This document shows, piece by piece, positions 33,235 to 41,152 of a DNA stretch of 44,639 nt (positions within the stretch are counted from its first letter, which is position 1; every line of letters begins with the position of its first letter). Under the pieces are notes generated by a model. The model saw only the letters and a list, made by a program, of their open reading frames with translations, was not told the DNA's origin and did no database searches. The position numbers and the translations under genes are program-made. This stretch comes from an uncultured Selenomonadaceae bacterium (GTDB lineage Bacteria > Bacillota > Negativicutes > Selenomonadales > Selenomonadaceae): the NCBI GenBank assembly GCA_905234395.1, contig CAJOHG010000035.1, positions 1 to 44,639 on the forward strand, given 5' to 3'.

Positions 33235-34524
33235 ATGAAAAATTTGGTTATGGGCGCGGCAAAAGGTTACAGTTGGGACGTTTTGGAGCCGTTCGTCTTG
33301 TCGTGCAAAATTAATTGTCCGAACGCGGAGCTTGTCTTTTTCGTTGACGACATCAGCGAATTTACTCGCGACAAATTGATTCGTGCGAACGTCAAACTTG
33401 AAAACTTTCCCGCCGAATTGCAACGCGGCATTCCCAACAATACGCGCTGGAAAATTTTTAGCGAATATCTTGACGCGCACGGCGATTGCGAACAACAAGG
33501 CGACATCTTTGCAAAGTTCGGCGGCTTAACGAATTTTCTCGGCTACACGACAGAGGTTGATGACATTGGCGGCACCAAGACGGGCAACAGGTGCAACTAT
33601 AATTGGATCGCCGATTATTTTGATAAAATTACGGCTCAAAGTCTTGCCGGACAAAAAGCCATATGCAGCGGCACGGTTATCGGCTCAATCGATGCAATGA
33701 AAATTTTTTGCCGCGAGCTGTGGAAAATTTTGGAGCACAAGCCCGAAGATATTTTCGACCAAGCCGCGATGAATTATCTTGTGTGGAACAAACTCTTGCC
33801 GATTGAAAATCTGATTGAAATAGACGTTTACGGCGGCGAAATTTTCACTTGCGCTCTTATCAACGACAACAAAATTCGCGGCGACAAAATTCTGCGCGGC
33901 GACGGCGGCATTCCGGCAGTTGTTCATCAATACGACAGGCACGAGGAATTGATTTGGTTCGTCGACGAAATTTATCACGACAAAAATTTTCAAGCCGACA
34001 ATCTTTTCACGGACACGCGCAGCATTGTTGAGCAAACCACGTCGCTTTTGTTGGCGGACAAGATAAACGCGGCGTCAAAACTTTTTCTCAAGAGCTATCT
34101 TTCGACTGCAGACTTTAAAGATTGCACAGGAGCATTGATACGGCTGTTGAGCATCGCCGTGCGAAAAAAACTTTCCAAACCGCTGGAACTTTTGGAGCTT
34201 GCCGTTCAGAGTGTCGGCAAAAATTTCATATTCCGCGGCGGTGAACTGTACTATATCTGCACCGCATTGAATCGCGCCGAAAAGTCCGGGCATCCCGTCG
34301 ATTTTGAATTCAAGCTTCACGTTGCGAACATCGCGCTGAACATTGCAAAAAGCAATCTCGAATCGAATTGGAAGGAAGACTGCCTTAACGCTATCAGAAT
34401 GATTGACAAACTCAACATGCCGCCCGACAAAGATTATTTTCTGTTCGTGGCGAAGGCGAATCGAATTTTCGGGTGCAAAGAAGAGGCTTTGACTGCTTAC
34501 AAGAAAGTTCTCGAATTAAGCTGA
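33235..34524 (+). CDS. Glycosyltransferase-like protein, copy A, lacking a conserved motif
   Basis: A 429-residue protein starting KNLVMGAAKGYSWDVLEPFV. The N-terminal half has a nucleotide-sugar transferase-like shape (AELVFFVDDISEFTRDKL, FPAELQRGIPNNTRWKIFSE). Comparison with its neighbour copy B shows that nine codons, reading xTDTRDVIF in B, are exactly missing here between two CAA codons, leaving CEQQGDIFAKFGG. That Asp/Arg-rich segment resembles the DxD-like donor site of related enzymes, so copy A is probably not catalytically competent. The C-terminal 150 residues are helical. GAGGTGAC precedes the ATG. Confidence 0.7.
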   Translation: MKNLVMGAAKGYSWDVLEPFVLSCKINCPNAELVFFVDDISEFTRDKLIRANVKLENFPAELQRGIPNNTRWKIFSEYLDAHGDCEQQGDIFAKFGGLTNFLGYTTEVDDIGGTKTGNRCNYNWIADYFDKITAQSLAGQKAICSGTVIGSIDAMKIFCRELWKILEHKPEDIFDQAAMNYLVWNKLLPIENLIEIDVYGGEIFTCALINDNKIRGDKILRGDGGIPAVVHQYDRHEELIWFVDEIYHDKNFQADNLFTDTRSIVEQTTSLLLADKINAASKLFLKSYLSTADFKDCTGALIRLLSIAVRKKLSKPLELLELAVQSVGKNFIFRGGELYYICTALNRAEKSGHPVDFEFKLHVANIALNIAKSNLESNWKEDCLNAIRMIDKLNMPPDKDYFLFVAKANRIFGCKEEALTAYKKVLELS

Positions 34525-34539
34525 ACATGAGGTGACGTG

Positions 34540-35773
34540 ATGAAAAATTTGGTTATGGGCGCGGCAAAAGGTTACGGCTGGGACGTTTTGGAGCCGTTCG
34601 TTACTTCATGCAAGATGAATTGTCCGAGCGCGGAACTTGTCCTTATCGTCGACGACATCAGCAACTTCACCCGCGACAAATTGATTCGTGCGAACGTCAC
34701 GCTTGAAAACTTTCCCGCCGAATTGCAACGCGGCATTCCCAACAATACGCGCTGGAAAATTTTTAGCGAATATCTTGACGCGCACGGCGATTGCGAACAA
34801 TCACCGACACTCGCGACGTTATCTTTCAAGACGACCTGTTTGCAAAGTTCGGCGGCTTAACGAATTTTCTCGGCTATGCGACGGAAGCGGACGACATTGG
34901 CGGCAACAGAACGGGCAATGCGACGAATTACAAATGGATTGCCGATTGTTTTGGCAACGTTGCGGCTCAACAGCTTGCCGGCAAAAAAATTATTTGCGAC
35001 GGTACCGTCATCGGCTCGCGGCACGAGATGAAAATTTTTTCGGAAAAAATGTGGGAGTTGGTCTCGACGATAACAAGGCGCGTCAACTTCCGTATTCACG
35101 ATCAAGCCGTTGCCAATTACCTTATCCACAACAAACTTTTGCCGATTGAAAATCTGATTGAAATTCCTTTTGACGATGGCAAAATTTTCACCATGGAGCT
35201 GGCGAAAAATTTTTCGGTGCGCGGCAATAAAATTCTGCGCGAGGACGGCGTTCCTGCAGTAGTTCACCAATACGACAGGTACGAGGAATTGATTTGGTTC
35301 GTCGACAAATTTTATCACGCGAAAAATTTTCAATTCGACAATCGCTTTACGGACACTCGCAGTACCATTGAGCAGGCACGTGTCTTTTGCACGCGGGAAA
35401 TATCGACGCGTCGGCAAAACTTTTTATCGGCGAACTTTTCATCACGACGGACTTCAGCGACTACAGCAAGCCTTTGATTAGGTTGTGGGAAATTGCCATG
35501 CGTCAACGTCTTACCAAGGAAAGCGGCGACATCGAACTTGCCGTTCAATACGCGTTGAAGACCGTCAATCAATTTCCAACGGGCGACCTGGAGAAAATTT
35601 TTTTATTCTTGAAATTTGCGCGTGATGGACGACGACGCATCGACAAAGAGTTTGTGAATTTGCTGATTAAATCGCTGATAAAAATGGCTGAAGAAAATTT
35701 CGCGGCAAATGAACACGAAGTATATCAATATTGCGTCAACCTGTTGAAAAATCTCGGCGTCAAGCTGAATTGA
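34540..35773 (+). pseudogene. Glycosyltransferase-like protein, copy B, twice frameshifted
   Basis: A tandem paralog of copy A with the same 5' region, including the ribosome-binding site. It keeps the xTDTRDVIFQDDLF segment that copy A lacks, but the frame breaks twice. The first break follows CAA near 34801, one base short of the continuing frame. The second is near 35385, where one more T in the TTTT run would restore VFLHAGNIDASAKLF. The remaining frames give FAKFGGLTNFLGYATEADD and a C-terminal helical part ending in NLLKNLGVKLN. As written it cannot make a full protein. Confidence 0.75.
34687..34803 (+). repeat. Block near-identical to copy A of the tandem pair
   Basis: From about 34703 to 34802 the two paralogs are identical by eye over about 100 bases (copy A near 33400-33500), far more alike than the rest of the genes, which suggests recent gene conversion. 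Confidence 0.75.
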
Positions 35774-35787
35774 TTCGGAGGTGAGCT

Positions 35788-36753
35788 ATGGTTAAACTTT
35801 TTGATGAAAATGACTGCGGCTATATCGAAGTCGAAGTCGAAGATTTTTACTGCAACGATTTCCCGAAATATTTTGCGCGGACGGGCAAGGACACTTACTT
35901 TCACGCGCTGCAGTTTCCGATTTACGAAGTGCCCGATATGATTTGGGGAAGTCAACCGCGCGACGGTGGACACTTAATTATCGAGGCGAACGACTACGAC
36001 GAATTCATTGCACGTGAACCTAAGGCGAAGAAATGGATTCATCCTTACGTTGGCTCTCGCGAATTCATTCACAACTTGCCGCGTTATTGTCTGTGGCTCG
36101 TCGATTGTCCGCCGAATGAGTTGCGCAAAATGCCGCTCGTCTATCAGCGTGTGCAAGCCGTCAGAGAATTTCGTTTGAAGAGCAAAGCCGATTCCACTCG
36201 AAAATTTGCGGAGACGCCGTGGCTTTTTTGTCAGATTGCTCAACCGAAGACTGATTATCTTGTCGTGCCGCAAGTCAGCTCTGAACGCCGCGAGTATGTT
36301 CCAATCGGTTACATGGACGCAAACACAATCGCGAGCAATTTGGTTTTGACAATTCCCGACGCTAAGTTGTGGCACTTCGGAGTTTTGACGAGCTTTCCGC
36401 ACATGGCGTGGATGCGAATGACTTGCGGACGGTTGACGAGTCGTTATCGCTACTCTGCAAACGTCGTGTACAATAATTTTCCGTGGCCGCCGTTCAATCG
36501 TGAAGTTGAGCGCACTGCTGCGAAAATTCTCATGACGCGCAGAAATTATCCCGACGCGACTTTTGCAGACCTTTACGACCCGCTGATTATGCCGAAAGAT
36601 TTGCGCAAGGCTCATGCCGAAAACGATCGCGCTGTGATGGACGCTTACGACTTCCCCAAGAGTATGACGGAAGCTCAAATGCAAACCGCGTTTCTGAATT
36701 TATACGAGCGGTTGAAAAATTTCGCCGAGCTGTACAATTCCGCCGGCACTTGA
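35788..36753 (+). CDS. Orphan MmeI-type target-recognition and C-terminal domain
   Basis: A 321-residue protein that looks like only the rear part of an MmeI-family (type IIL/IIG) methyltransferase-endonuclease. Recognisable segments run in the family order: DMIWGSQPRDGGHLIIEAND, VGSREFIHNLPRYCLWLVDC, PPNELRKMPLVYQRVQAV, VPQVSSERREYVPIGYMD, MRMTCGRLTSRYRYS, VVYNNFPWP, DLYDPLIMPKDLRKAH. No NPPY or SAM motif and no nuclease motif is present. The first 40 residues are unlike the family. CGGAGGTGAG precedes the ATG, so it may still be expressed, as a remnant or a repurposed DNA-binding domain. Confidence 0.8.
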   Translation: MVKLFDENDCGYIEVEVEDFYCNDFPKYFARTGKDTYFHALQFPIYEVPDMIWGSQPRDGGHLIIEANDYDEFIAREPKAKKWIHPYVGSREFIHNLPRYCLWLVDCPPNELRKMPLVYQRVQAVREFRLKSKADSTRKFAETPWLFCQIAQPKTDYLVVPQVSSERREYVPIGYMDANTIASNLVLTIPDAKLWHFGVLTSFPHMAWMRMTCGRLTSRYRYSANVVYNNFPWPPFNREVERTAAKILMTRRNYPDATFADLYDPLIMPKDLRKAHAENDRAVMDAYDFPKSMTEAQMQTAFLNLYERLKNFAELYNSAGT

Positions 36754-36778
36754 AATATTAAATTGCTTGTGTTAGAAA

Positions 36779-36848
36779 TAGGGACGAGGGACTAGGGACT
36801 AGGAACGAGAAAAAACACTAGTACCTAGTCCCTAGTCCCTAATCCCTA
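36779..36848 (+). repeat. Heptamer-repeat hairpin before pheS
   Basis: Two 31-base arms (36779-36809 and 36818-36848) built from GGGACTA-type heptamers pair at 27 of 31 positions around the loop AAAAAACA. It ends two bases before the pheS AAGGAGG. Confidence 0.92.
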
Positions 36849-36863
36849 CAAGGAGGATTGTTA

Positions 36864-37889
36864 ATGGAACAACAGATAAAAGAATTGCGCGAACGTGCGG
36901 GAGCGGCAGTTGACGGCTCAACGAACCTGCGCGAACTCGACGACGTGCGAGTAAAATTTTTGGGCAAGAAAGGCGAATTGACTGCACTGCTGCGCGGCAT
37001 GAATCAACTCTCGGCGGAAGAACGCCCGATCGTCGGACAGCTGGTCAACAATGCGCGTCGAGAAATTGAAGACCTTATCGCGGAAAAAAATTCGCAGCTC
37101 AAGGCGTCGGAACTTCAAGCAAAGTTGGCGTCGGAGAAAATCGATGTGACGTTGCCCGGTCGCAGAATTCACGAAGGACATTTGCACCCGCTGACGTTGA
37201 CATTAAACCGCGTGAAAGAAATTTTCGTGAGCATGGGCTACACCGTCGAAGAAGGCCCGGAAGTCGAAACGGACTATTACAATTTCGAGGCGTTGAATTT
37301 GCCGAAAGATCATCCCGCGCGCGATATGCAAGATTCGTTTTACATCACGGAAGAAATTTTGTTGCGGACGCAAACTTCACCGGTGCAGGCGCGGACTATG
37401 GAACGTCACAAGAACAACGAGCCGATTCGCATGATTGCGCCCGGCAGAGTTTATCGCCGCGACGACTACGACGCATCACATTCGCCGATGTTCACGCAGG
37501 TTGAAGGTCTCGTTATCGACAAAGGCATTTCGTTTGCGGACTTGAAGGGCACGCTTGAAGATTTTTCCAAGAAAATTTTCGGCGAGAAAACTAAAATCAG
37601 ATTGCGTCCGAGTTTCTTTCCGTTCACGGAACCGAGCGCGGAAGTCGACGTTTCTTGCGTGATGTGTCACGGCGAAGGTTGCAAAGTCTGTCAAGGGACG
37701 GGCTGGCTTGAAATTTTGGGTGCGGGCGAAGTTCATCCCGACGTTTTGAAAATGAGCGGCTACGATCCCGACGTTGTGAGCGGTTTTGCATTCGGCATGG
37801 GCATTGAACGCATTGCGATGTTGACTTACGGGCTTGACGATATGCGCTTGCTCTACGATAACGACGTGCGGTTTTTGAAACAATTTTAG
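36864..37889 (+). CDS. pheS: Phenylalanyl-tRNA synthetase alpha subunit
   Basis: The catalytic class II subunit charging tRNA-Phe. The 341-residue protein has an N-terminal coiled coil (about 1-85), motif 2 region [20 protein letters not shown], a cysteine-rich [12 protein letters not shown] stretch typical of many Firmicutes PheS, and motif 3 [17 protein letters not shown]. The ATG at 36864 has AAGGAGG seven to eight bases before it. It is preceded by a heptamer hairpin instead of an obvious T-box leader. Confidence 0.96.
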   Translation: MEQQIKELRERAGAAVDGSTNLRELDDVRVKFLGKKGELTALLRGMNQLSAEERPIVGQLVNNARREIEDLIAEKNSQLKASELQAKLASEKIDVTLPGRRIHEGHLHPLTLTLNRVKEIFVSMGYTVEEGPEVETDYYNFEALNLPKDHPARDMQDSFYITEEILLRTQTSPVQARTMERHKNNEPIRMIAPGRVYRRDDYDASHSPMFTQVEGLVIDKGISFADLKGTLEDFSKKIFGEKTKIRLRPSFFPFTEPSAEVDVSCVMCHGEGCKVCQGTGWLEILGAGEVHPDVLKMSGYDPDVVSGFAFGMGIERIAMLTYGLDDMRLLYDNDVRFLKQF

Positions 37890-37954
37890 CTTTAAGCTGT
37901 AAGCTTTAAGCTTTAAGGAAAAAACTCAAAGCTCAAAGCTCTAAGCTCAAAGCT
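37888..37954 (+). repeat. Heptamer-repeat hairpin between pheS and pheT
   Basis: Arms 37888-37917 (AAGCTTT-type heptamers) and 37925-37954 (AAGCTCA-type) pair at about 24 of 30 positions around GAAAAAA. It begins in the pheS stop codon and ends six bases before the pheT GGAGG. Confidence 0.88.
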
Positions 37955-37972
37955 CCCAACGGAGGTTTTTAT

Positions 37973-40642
37973 ATGCAGGTATCAACCAAATGGCTGAAAG
38001 ATTACATTGACATAGATTTGACGGCGGACGAGTTGGCGGAAAAATTCACGATGGCCGGCATTCCCGTCGAAAATGTGATTCGTGCCGGCGAAGGTCTCGA
38101 AAAAGTCGTAACGGGTCGCATTGAAGAGTTGAAGGCTCATCCCGATTCGGATCACTTGCAGATTTGTCAAATGGACGTTGGCGCGGAAAATCTTTTGCAA
38201 ATTGTCACGGGTGCGCAGAACGTCGCGGAAGGTCAAATTGTTCCCGTCGCATTGGTCGGAGCGAATTTACCTTGCGGCAAAAAAATTTCCAAAGGCAAAA
38301 TGCGCGGCGTCGTCTCGAACGGAATGCTCTGCTCTGCTGACGAAATGAACATTGAAGGCGATTCAAGCGGCATTTACATTTTGCCGGACGACACGCCGAT
38401 TGGAATTCCCGCCGCCGAAGTTTTGGGACTCGACGACGACATTTTGGAGTTTGAACTCACTGCTAATCGCGGAGACTGTTTCAGCGTCGTTGGACTTGTG
38501 CGAGAGCTGTCCGTTTTGACGAAAAAATTTCCGCGTTATCCAGTGATTGAAGTCACTGAAGACGATGAACGCAACGCCGCCGATTTGGTCAAGATTGGCA
38601 TTAACGCGATTGATCTTTGCTCAAGATTTTCTGCGCGGGTGTTGACGGACGTTAAGCTTGCACCTTCGCCCGATTGGATTGTAAAACGTCTTGAAGGCGC
38701 GGGAATGCGTGCGATTAACAACGTCGTCGACGCGACAAATTTTGTAATGCTCGAACTCGGTCAGCCGCTTCACGCTTACGACTTCGACGCGGTTATCGGT
38801 CACGAATTGACGGCTCGACGTGCTGTTGAAGGCGAACCACTTCACACGCTCGACGACACGAATCGGCTTGCAAAAGGCGGCGAACTCGTCATTGCCGATG
38901 CTGAAAAGGCTGCGGGACTTGCGGGCATCATGGGCAGCTTTGAAACGGAAATCACCGAAAAAACTGCAACCGTTATTTTAGAGGCGGCATGTTTTAATTC
39001 GGCGTCGATTCGTCGGACATCTCGCGCGGTAGGAATTCACTCGGAGGCAAGCGGACGTTTTGAACGCGGCACCAACGAGAAAGGCACCGTTGCCGCTCTC
39101 GACCGTGTTGCACAACTTTTGCAGGATATGGGCGCGTGCAAAGTCTGCAAAGGCGTTGTCGACGTTTATCCGAATCCCAAGCCCGAAGTCAAAATAAAAT
39201 TCACGTCCGCGCAGATTAATCAACGTCTCGGCACGAATTACGGCGACGCGGAAATTATCGACGTGTTAAGCTCGCTCGGCTTCAAGATTGATCCTACAAA
39301 CAAGGCTGAAGAGTTGACGGAAGAAGTCATCGACAAATTTGCAACCGCGACGAAAAACATCAGCAAGGCGGCTCGTCAAATCGGCAACAAGTCGAACGTC
39401 GAAGGCTTCATGAAAAATATCGGCGAAACTTTCAGCGGAATTTTCAAACGTGCTGACGAAAAAATTTCTGACAAGACTAAGGAGCGCGTCGAAGATTTTG
39501 TCGGCAACATCAGCGCGGCGGTCGGCGACATGGTTAAAACCGTCGACATGAAAGTTGCTTCCGCGTTTGAAGTCACCGTTCCCGATTGGCGCAATGATGT
39601 TCGCTTGCCCGAAGATTTGTCGGAAGAAGTCGCACGCATTTTCGGCTTTGATAAAATTCCTTCCACGCTTCCGAAAGGCAATCAGCAAGGTCATCAATCG
39701 GCGACGCAAAACTTTATTGACCGCGTGAAAAAAATTCTGTCAAGCTTAGGCATGTGCGAAGAATTGTCGTTTGCATTCACGAGCGAGCAAATGTTCGACA
39801 AAATGCAAATTCCCGCCGATTCGCCGTTACGTCAAGCCGTGCCGATAATGAATCCTTTGACGGACGAGGCACCGCTTTTGAGAACGACATTGCTTGCGTC
39901 AATCTTCGAGAACGCCGCCAGAAATTTCGCGCGCAAAAATGAAGACGTCCGATTGTTTGACGTTGCGCCGGTATTTTTCCCGAAGTCGTTGCCCGTGACT
40001 GAACAGCCGCTTGAACGTCAACAAGTCGTCGGACTTTTAATGGGTCGCCGCGAGCCCAAAGGTTGGTCGCAAAATCCTGCGCAGGTCGATTTTTACGACG
40101 CAAAAGGAATTGTCGAAGAACTTTTGGCGGGACTGTCGATTAACAATTACATCGTCGAGGCGGGCACTCATTACGCGTTGCATCCGGGCAAAACTGCAGT
40201 CTTCAAGAAAGGGCGCGATATTCTCGTGACCGTCGGCGAAGTTCATCCCGCAGTTTCAGAGGCGTTGGGCATTAAGAAAAAAATTTACGTCTTCGAGGCG
40301 GACATTGACACGTTGCAGAAATTTGCCGCAAAAAAATTCACGTTCGCGAGCCTGCCCAAATATCCGTCAATCAGCCGTGACCTTGCCATTCTCGTTGACC
40401 ATGACACTTCAGCCGGCGACGTTGAGAAAGTCATTGCCAAGAGCGGCGGAGAATTTTTCAAGGGCGTGACGTTGTTTGACGTGTACACCGGTGAACAAAT
40501 TCCTGCCGATAAAAAATCGTTGGCGTTCGCGATTGACTTCCGCTCAAATGAACGCACTCTCAAGGACGAAGAGGCTGATTCGGCTTTCAAAAATATTTTG
40601 TCGGCGGTTGAAAAGGAATTCGGCGCGACCTTGAGGAGTTGA
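37973..40642 (+). CDS. pheT: Phenylalanyl-tRNA synthetase beta subunit, with an internal insertion
   Basis: The 889-residue beta subunit is longer than the usual 800 or so. Domain order is normal: tRNA-binding EMAP-like domain (about 40-147), B3/B4 editing domain (about 210-385, with ATNFVMLELGQPLHAYD), B5 domain from about 400, a catalytic-like domain and the C-terminal anticodon-binding FDX-ACB domain (LPKYPSISRDLAI to the end). About 85 extra residues lie inside B5, between LGFKI (about 436) and FEVTVPDWRNDV (about 528); they are helical and charged (KNISKAARQIGNKSNVEGF). GGAGG precedes the ATG. The reading frame is intact. Confidence 0.95.
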   Translation: MQVSTKWLKDYIDIDLTADELAEKFTMAGIPVENVIRAGEGLEKVVTGRIEELKAHPDSDHLQICQMDVGAENLLQIVTGAQNVAEGQIVPVALVGANLPCGKKISKGKMRGVVSNGMLCSADEMNIEGDSSGIYILPDDTPIGIPAAEVLGLDDDILEFELTANRGDCFSVVGLVRELSVLTKKFPRYPVIEVTEDDERNAADLVKIGINAIDLCSRFSARVLTDVKLAPSPDWIVKRLEGAGMRAINNVVDATNFVMLELGQPLHAYDFDAVIGHELTARRAVEGEPLHTLDDTNRLAKGGELVIADAEKAAGLAGIMGSFETEITEKTATVILEAACFNSASIRRTSRAVGIHSEASGRFERGTNEKGTVAALDRVAQLLQDMGACKVCKGVVDVYPNPKPEVKIKFTSAQINQRLGTNYGDAEIIDVLSSLGFKIDPTNKAEELTEEVIDKFATATKNISKAARQIGNKSNVEGFMKNIGETFSGIFKRADEKISDKTKERVEDFVGNISAAVGDMVKTVDMKVASAFEVTVPDWRNDVRLPEDLSEEVARIFGFDKIPSTLPKGNQQGHQSATQNFIDRVKKILSSLGMCEELSFAFTSEQMFDKMQIPADSPLRQAVPIMNPLTDEAPLLRTTLLASIFENAARNFARKNEDVRLFDVAPVFFPKSLPVTEQPLERQQVVGLLMGRREPKGWSQNPAQVDFYDAKGIVEELLAGLSINNYIVEAGTHYALHPGKTAVFKKGRDILVTVGEVHPAVSEALGIKKKIYVFEADIDTLQKFAAKKFTFASLPKYPSISRDLAILVDHDTSAGDVEKVIAKSGGEFFKGVTLFDVYTGEQIPADKKSLAFAIDFRSNERTLKDEEADSAFKNILSAVEKEFGATLRS

Positions 40643-40646
40643 GGCT

Positions 40647-40919
40647 ATGGCGGTTAAAGACGACAAACCTGTCGGCGAAATGCGGCGCGTCGAAGTCGAG
40701 ATATTCGGCGAAGTTTATCGCCTGCGCACGGAAGATCCCGACGAGCTTGCAAAATTGGTGCGCATGGTTGATTCGACGATGAAACAAATTTCGCAGAGCA
40801 CGCGGACATTTGCGGGCAGTCGAATTGCAGTTTTGGCGGCACTGAAAATCGCTGAAGACTATCGGCAACTGAAACGAGACTACGACGAACTTTTACATCT
40901 TTTGGACGAGAACAAATGA
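40647..40919 (+). CDS. zapA: Cell division protein ZapA
   Basis: ZapA cross-links FtsZ filaments at the division site. The 90-residue protein has the N-terminal domain (RRVEVEIFGEVYRLRTEDPD) and a C-terminal coiled coil (LAALKIAEDYRQLKRDYDEL) of normal length. The pheT-zapA adjacency is common in Firmicutes. Its last third and terminator are duplicated directly downstream. Confidence 0.92.
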   Translation: MAVKDDKPVGEMRRVEVEIFGEVYRLRTEDPDELAKLVRMVDSTMKQISQSTRTFAGSRIAVLAALKIAEDYRQLKRDYDELLHLLDENK

Positions 40920-40942
40920 CTTGTCCGCACGACAACAAAAAA

Positions 40943-40972
40943 CTCTCAAGCACGACGCCTGGGAGTTTTTTG
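40943..40972 (+). terminator. Terminator after zapA (first copy)
   Basis: ACTCTCAAGC pairs with GCCTGGGAGT, with one mismatch and one G-U, around ACGAC, followed by TTTTT. Confidence 0.8.
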
Positions 40973-41098
40973 ATTGCGAAACGTGTTTTTTGGCGGCATT
41001 GAAAATTGCTGAAGACTATCGGCAGCTGAAACGAGACTACGACGAACTTTTACATCTTTTGGACGAGAACAAGTAACTTGTCCGCACGACAACAAAAA

Positions 41099-41130
41099 AC
41101 TCTCAAGCACGACGCCTGAGAGTTTTTTTG
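41099..41130 (+). terminator. Terminator after the duplicated zapA tail (second copy)
   Basis: ACTCTCAAGC pairs with GCCTGAGAGT around ACGAC, followed by seven Ts. One substitution turns a G-U of the first copy into A-U. Confidence 0.8.
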
Positions 41131-41152
41131 ATTGCAAAATGTGTTGTCAAGC

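Larger units (their letters stand above)
40831..41142 (+). repeat. Tandem duplication of the zapA 3' end and terminator
   Basis: A 156-base unit, 40831-40986, is repeated at 40987-41142. It holds the last 28 zapA codons, the stop and the terminator. The second copy preserves the frame but has no start codon. A few single-base differences show it is not brand new. Confidence 0.9.

Noticed and set aside
36779..36848. Heptamer repeats as a possible CRISPR array
   Set aside because: Units are 7 bases without spacers and the two arms are complementary, so it is a hairpin, not an array.
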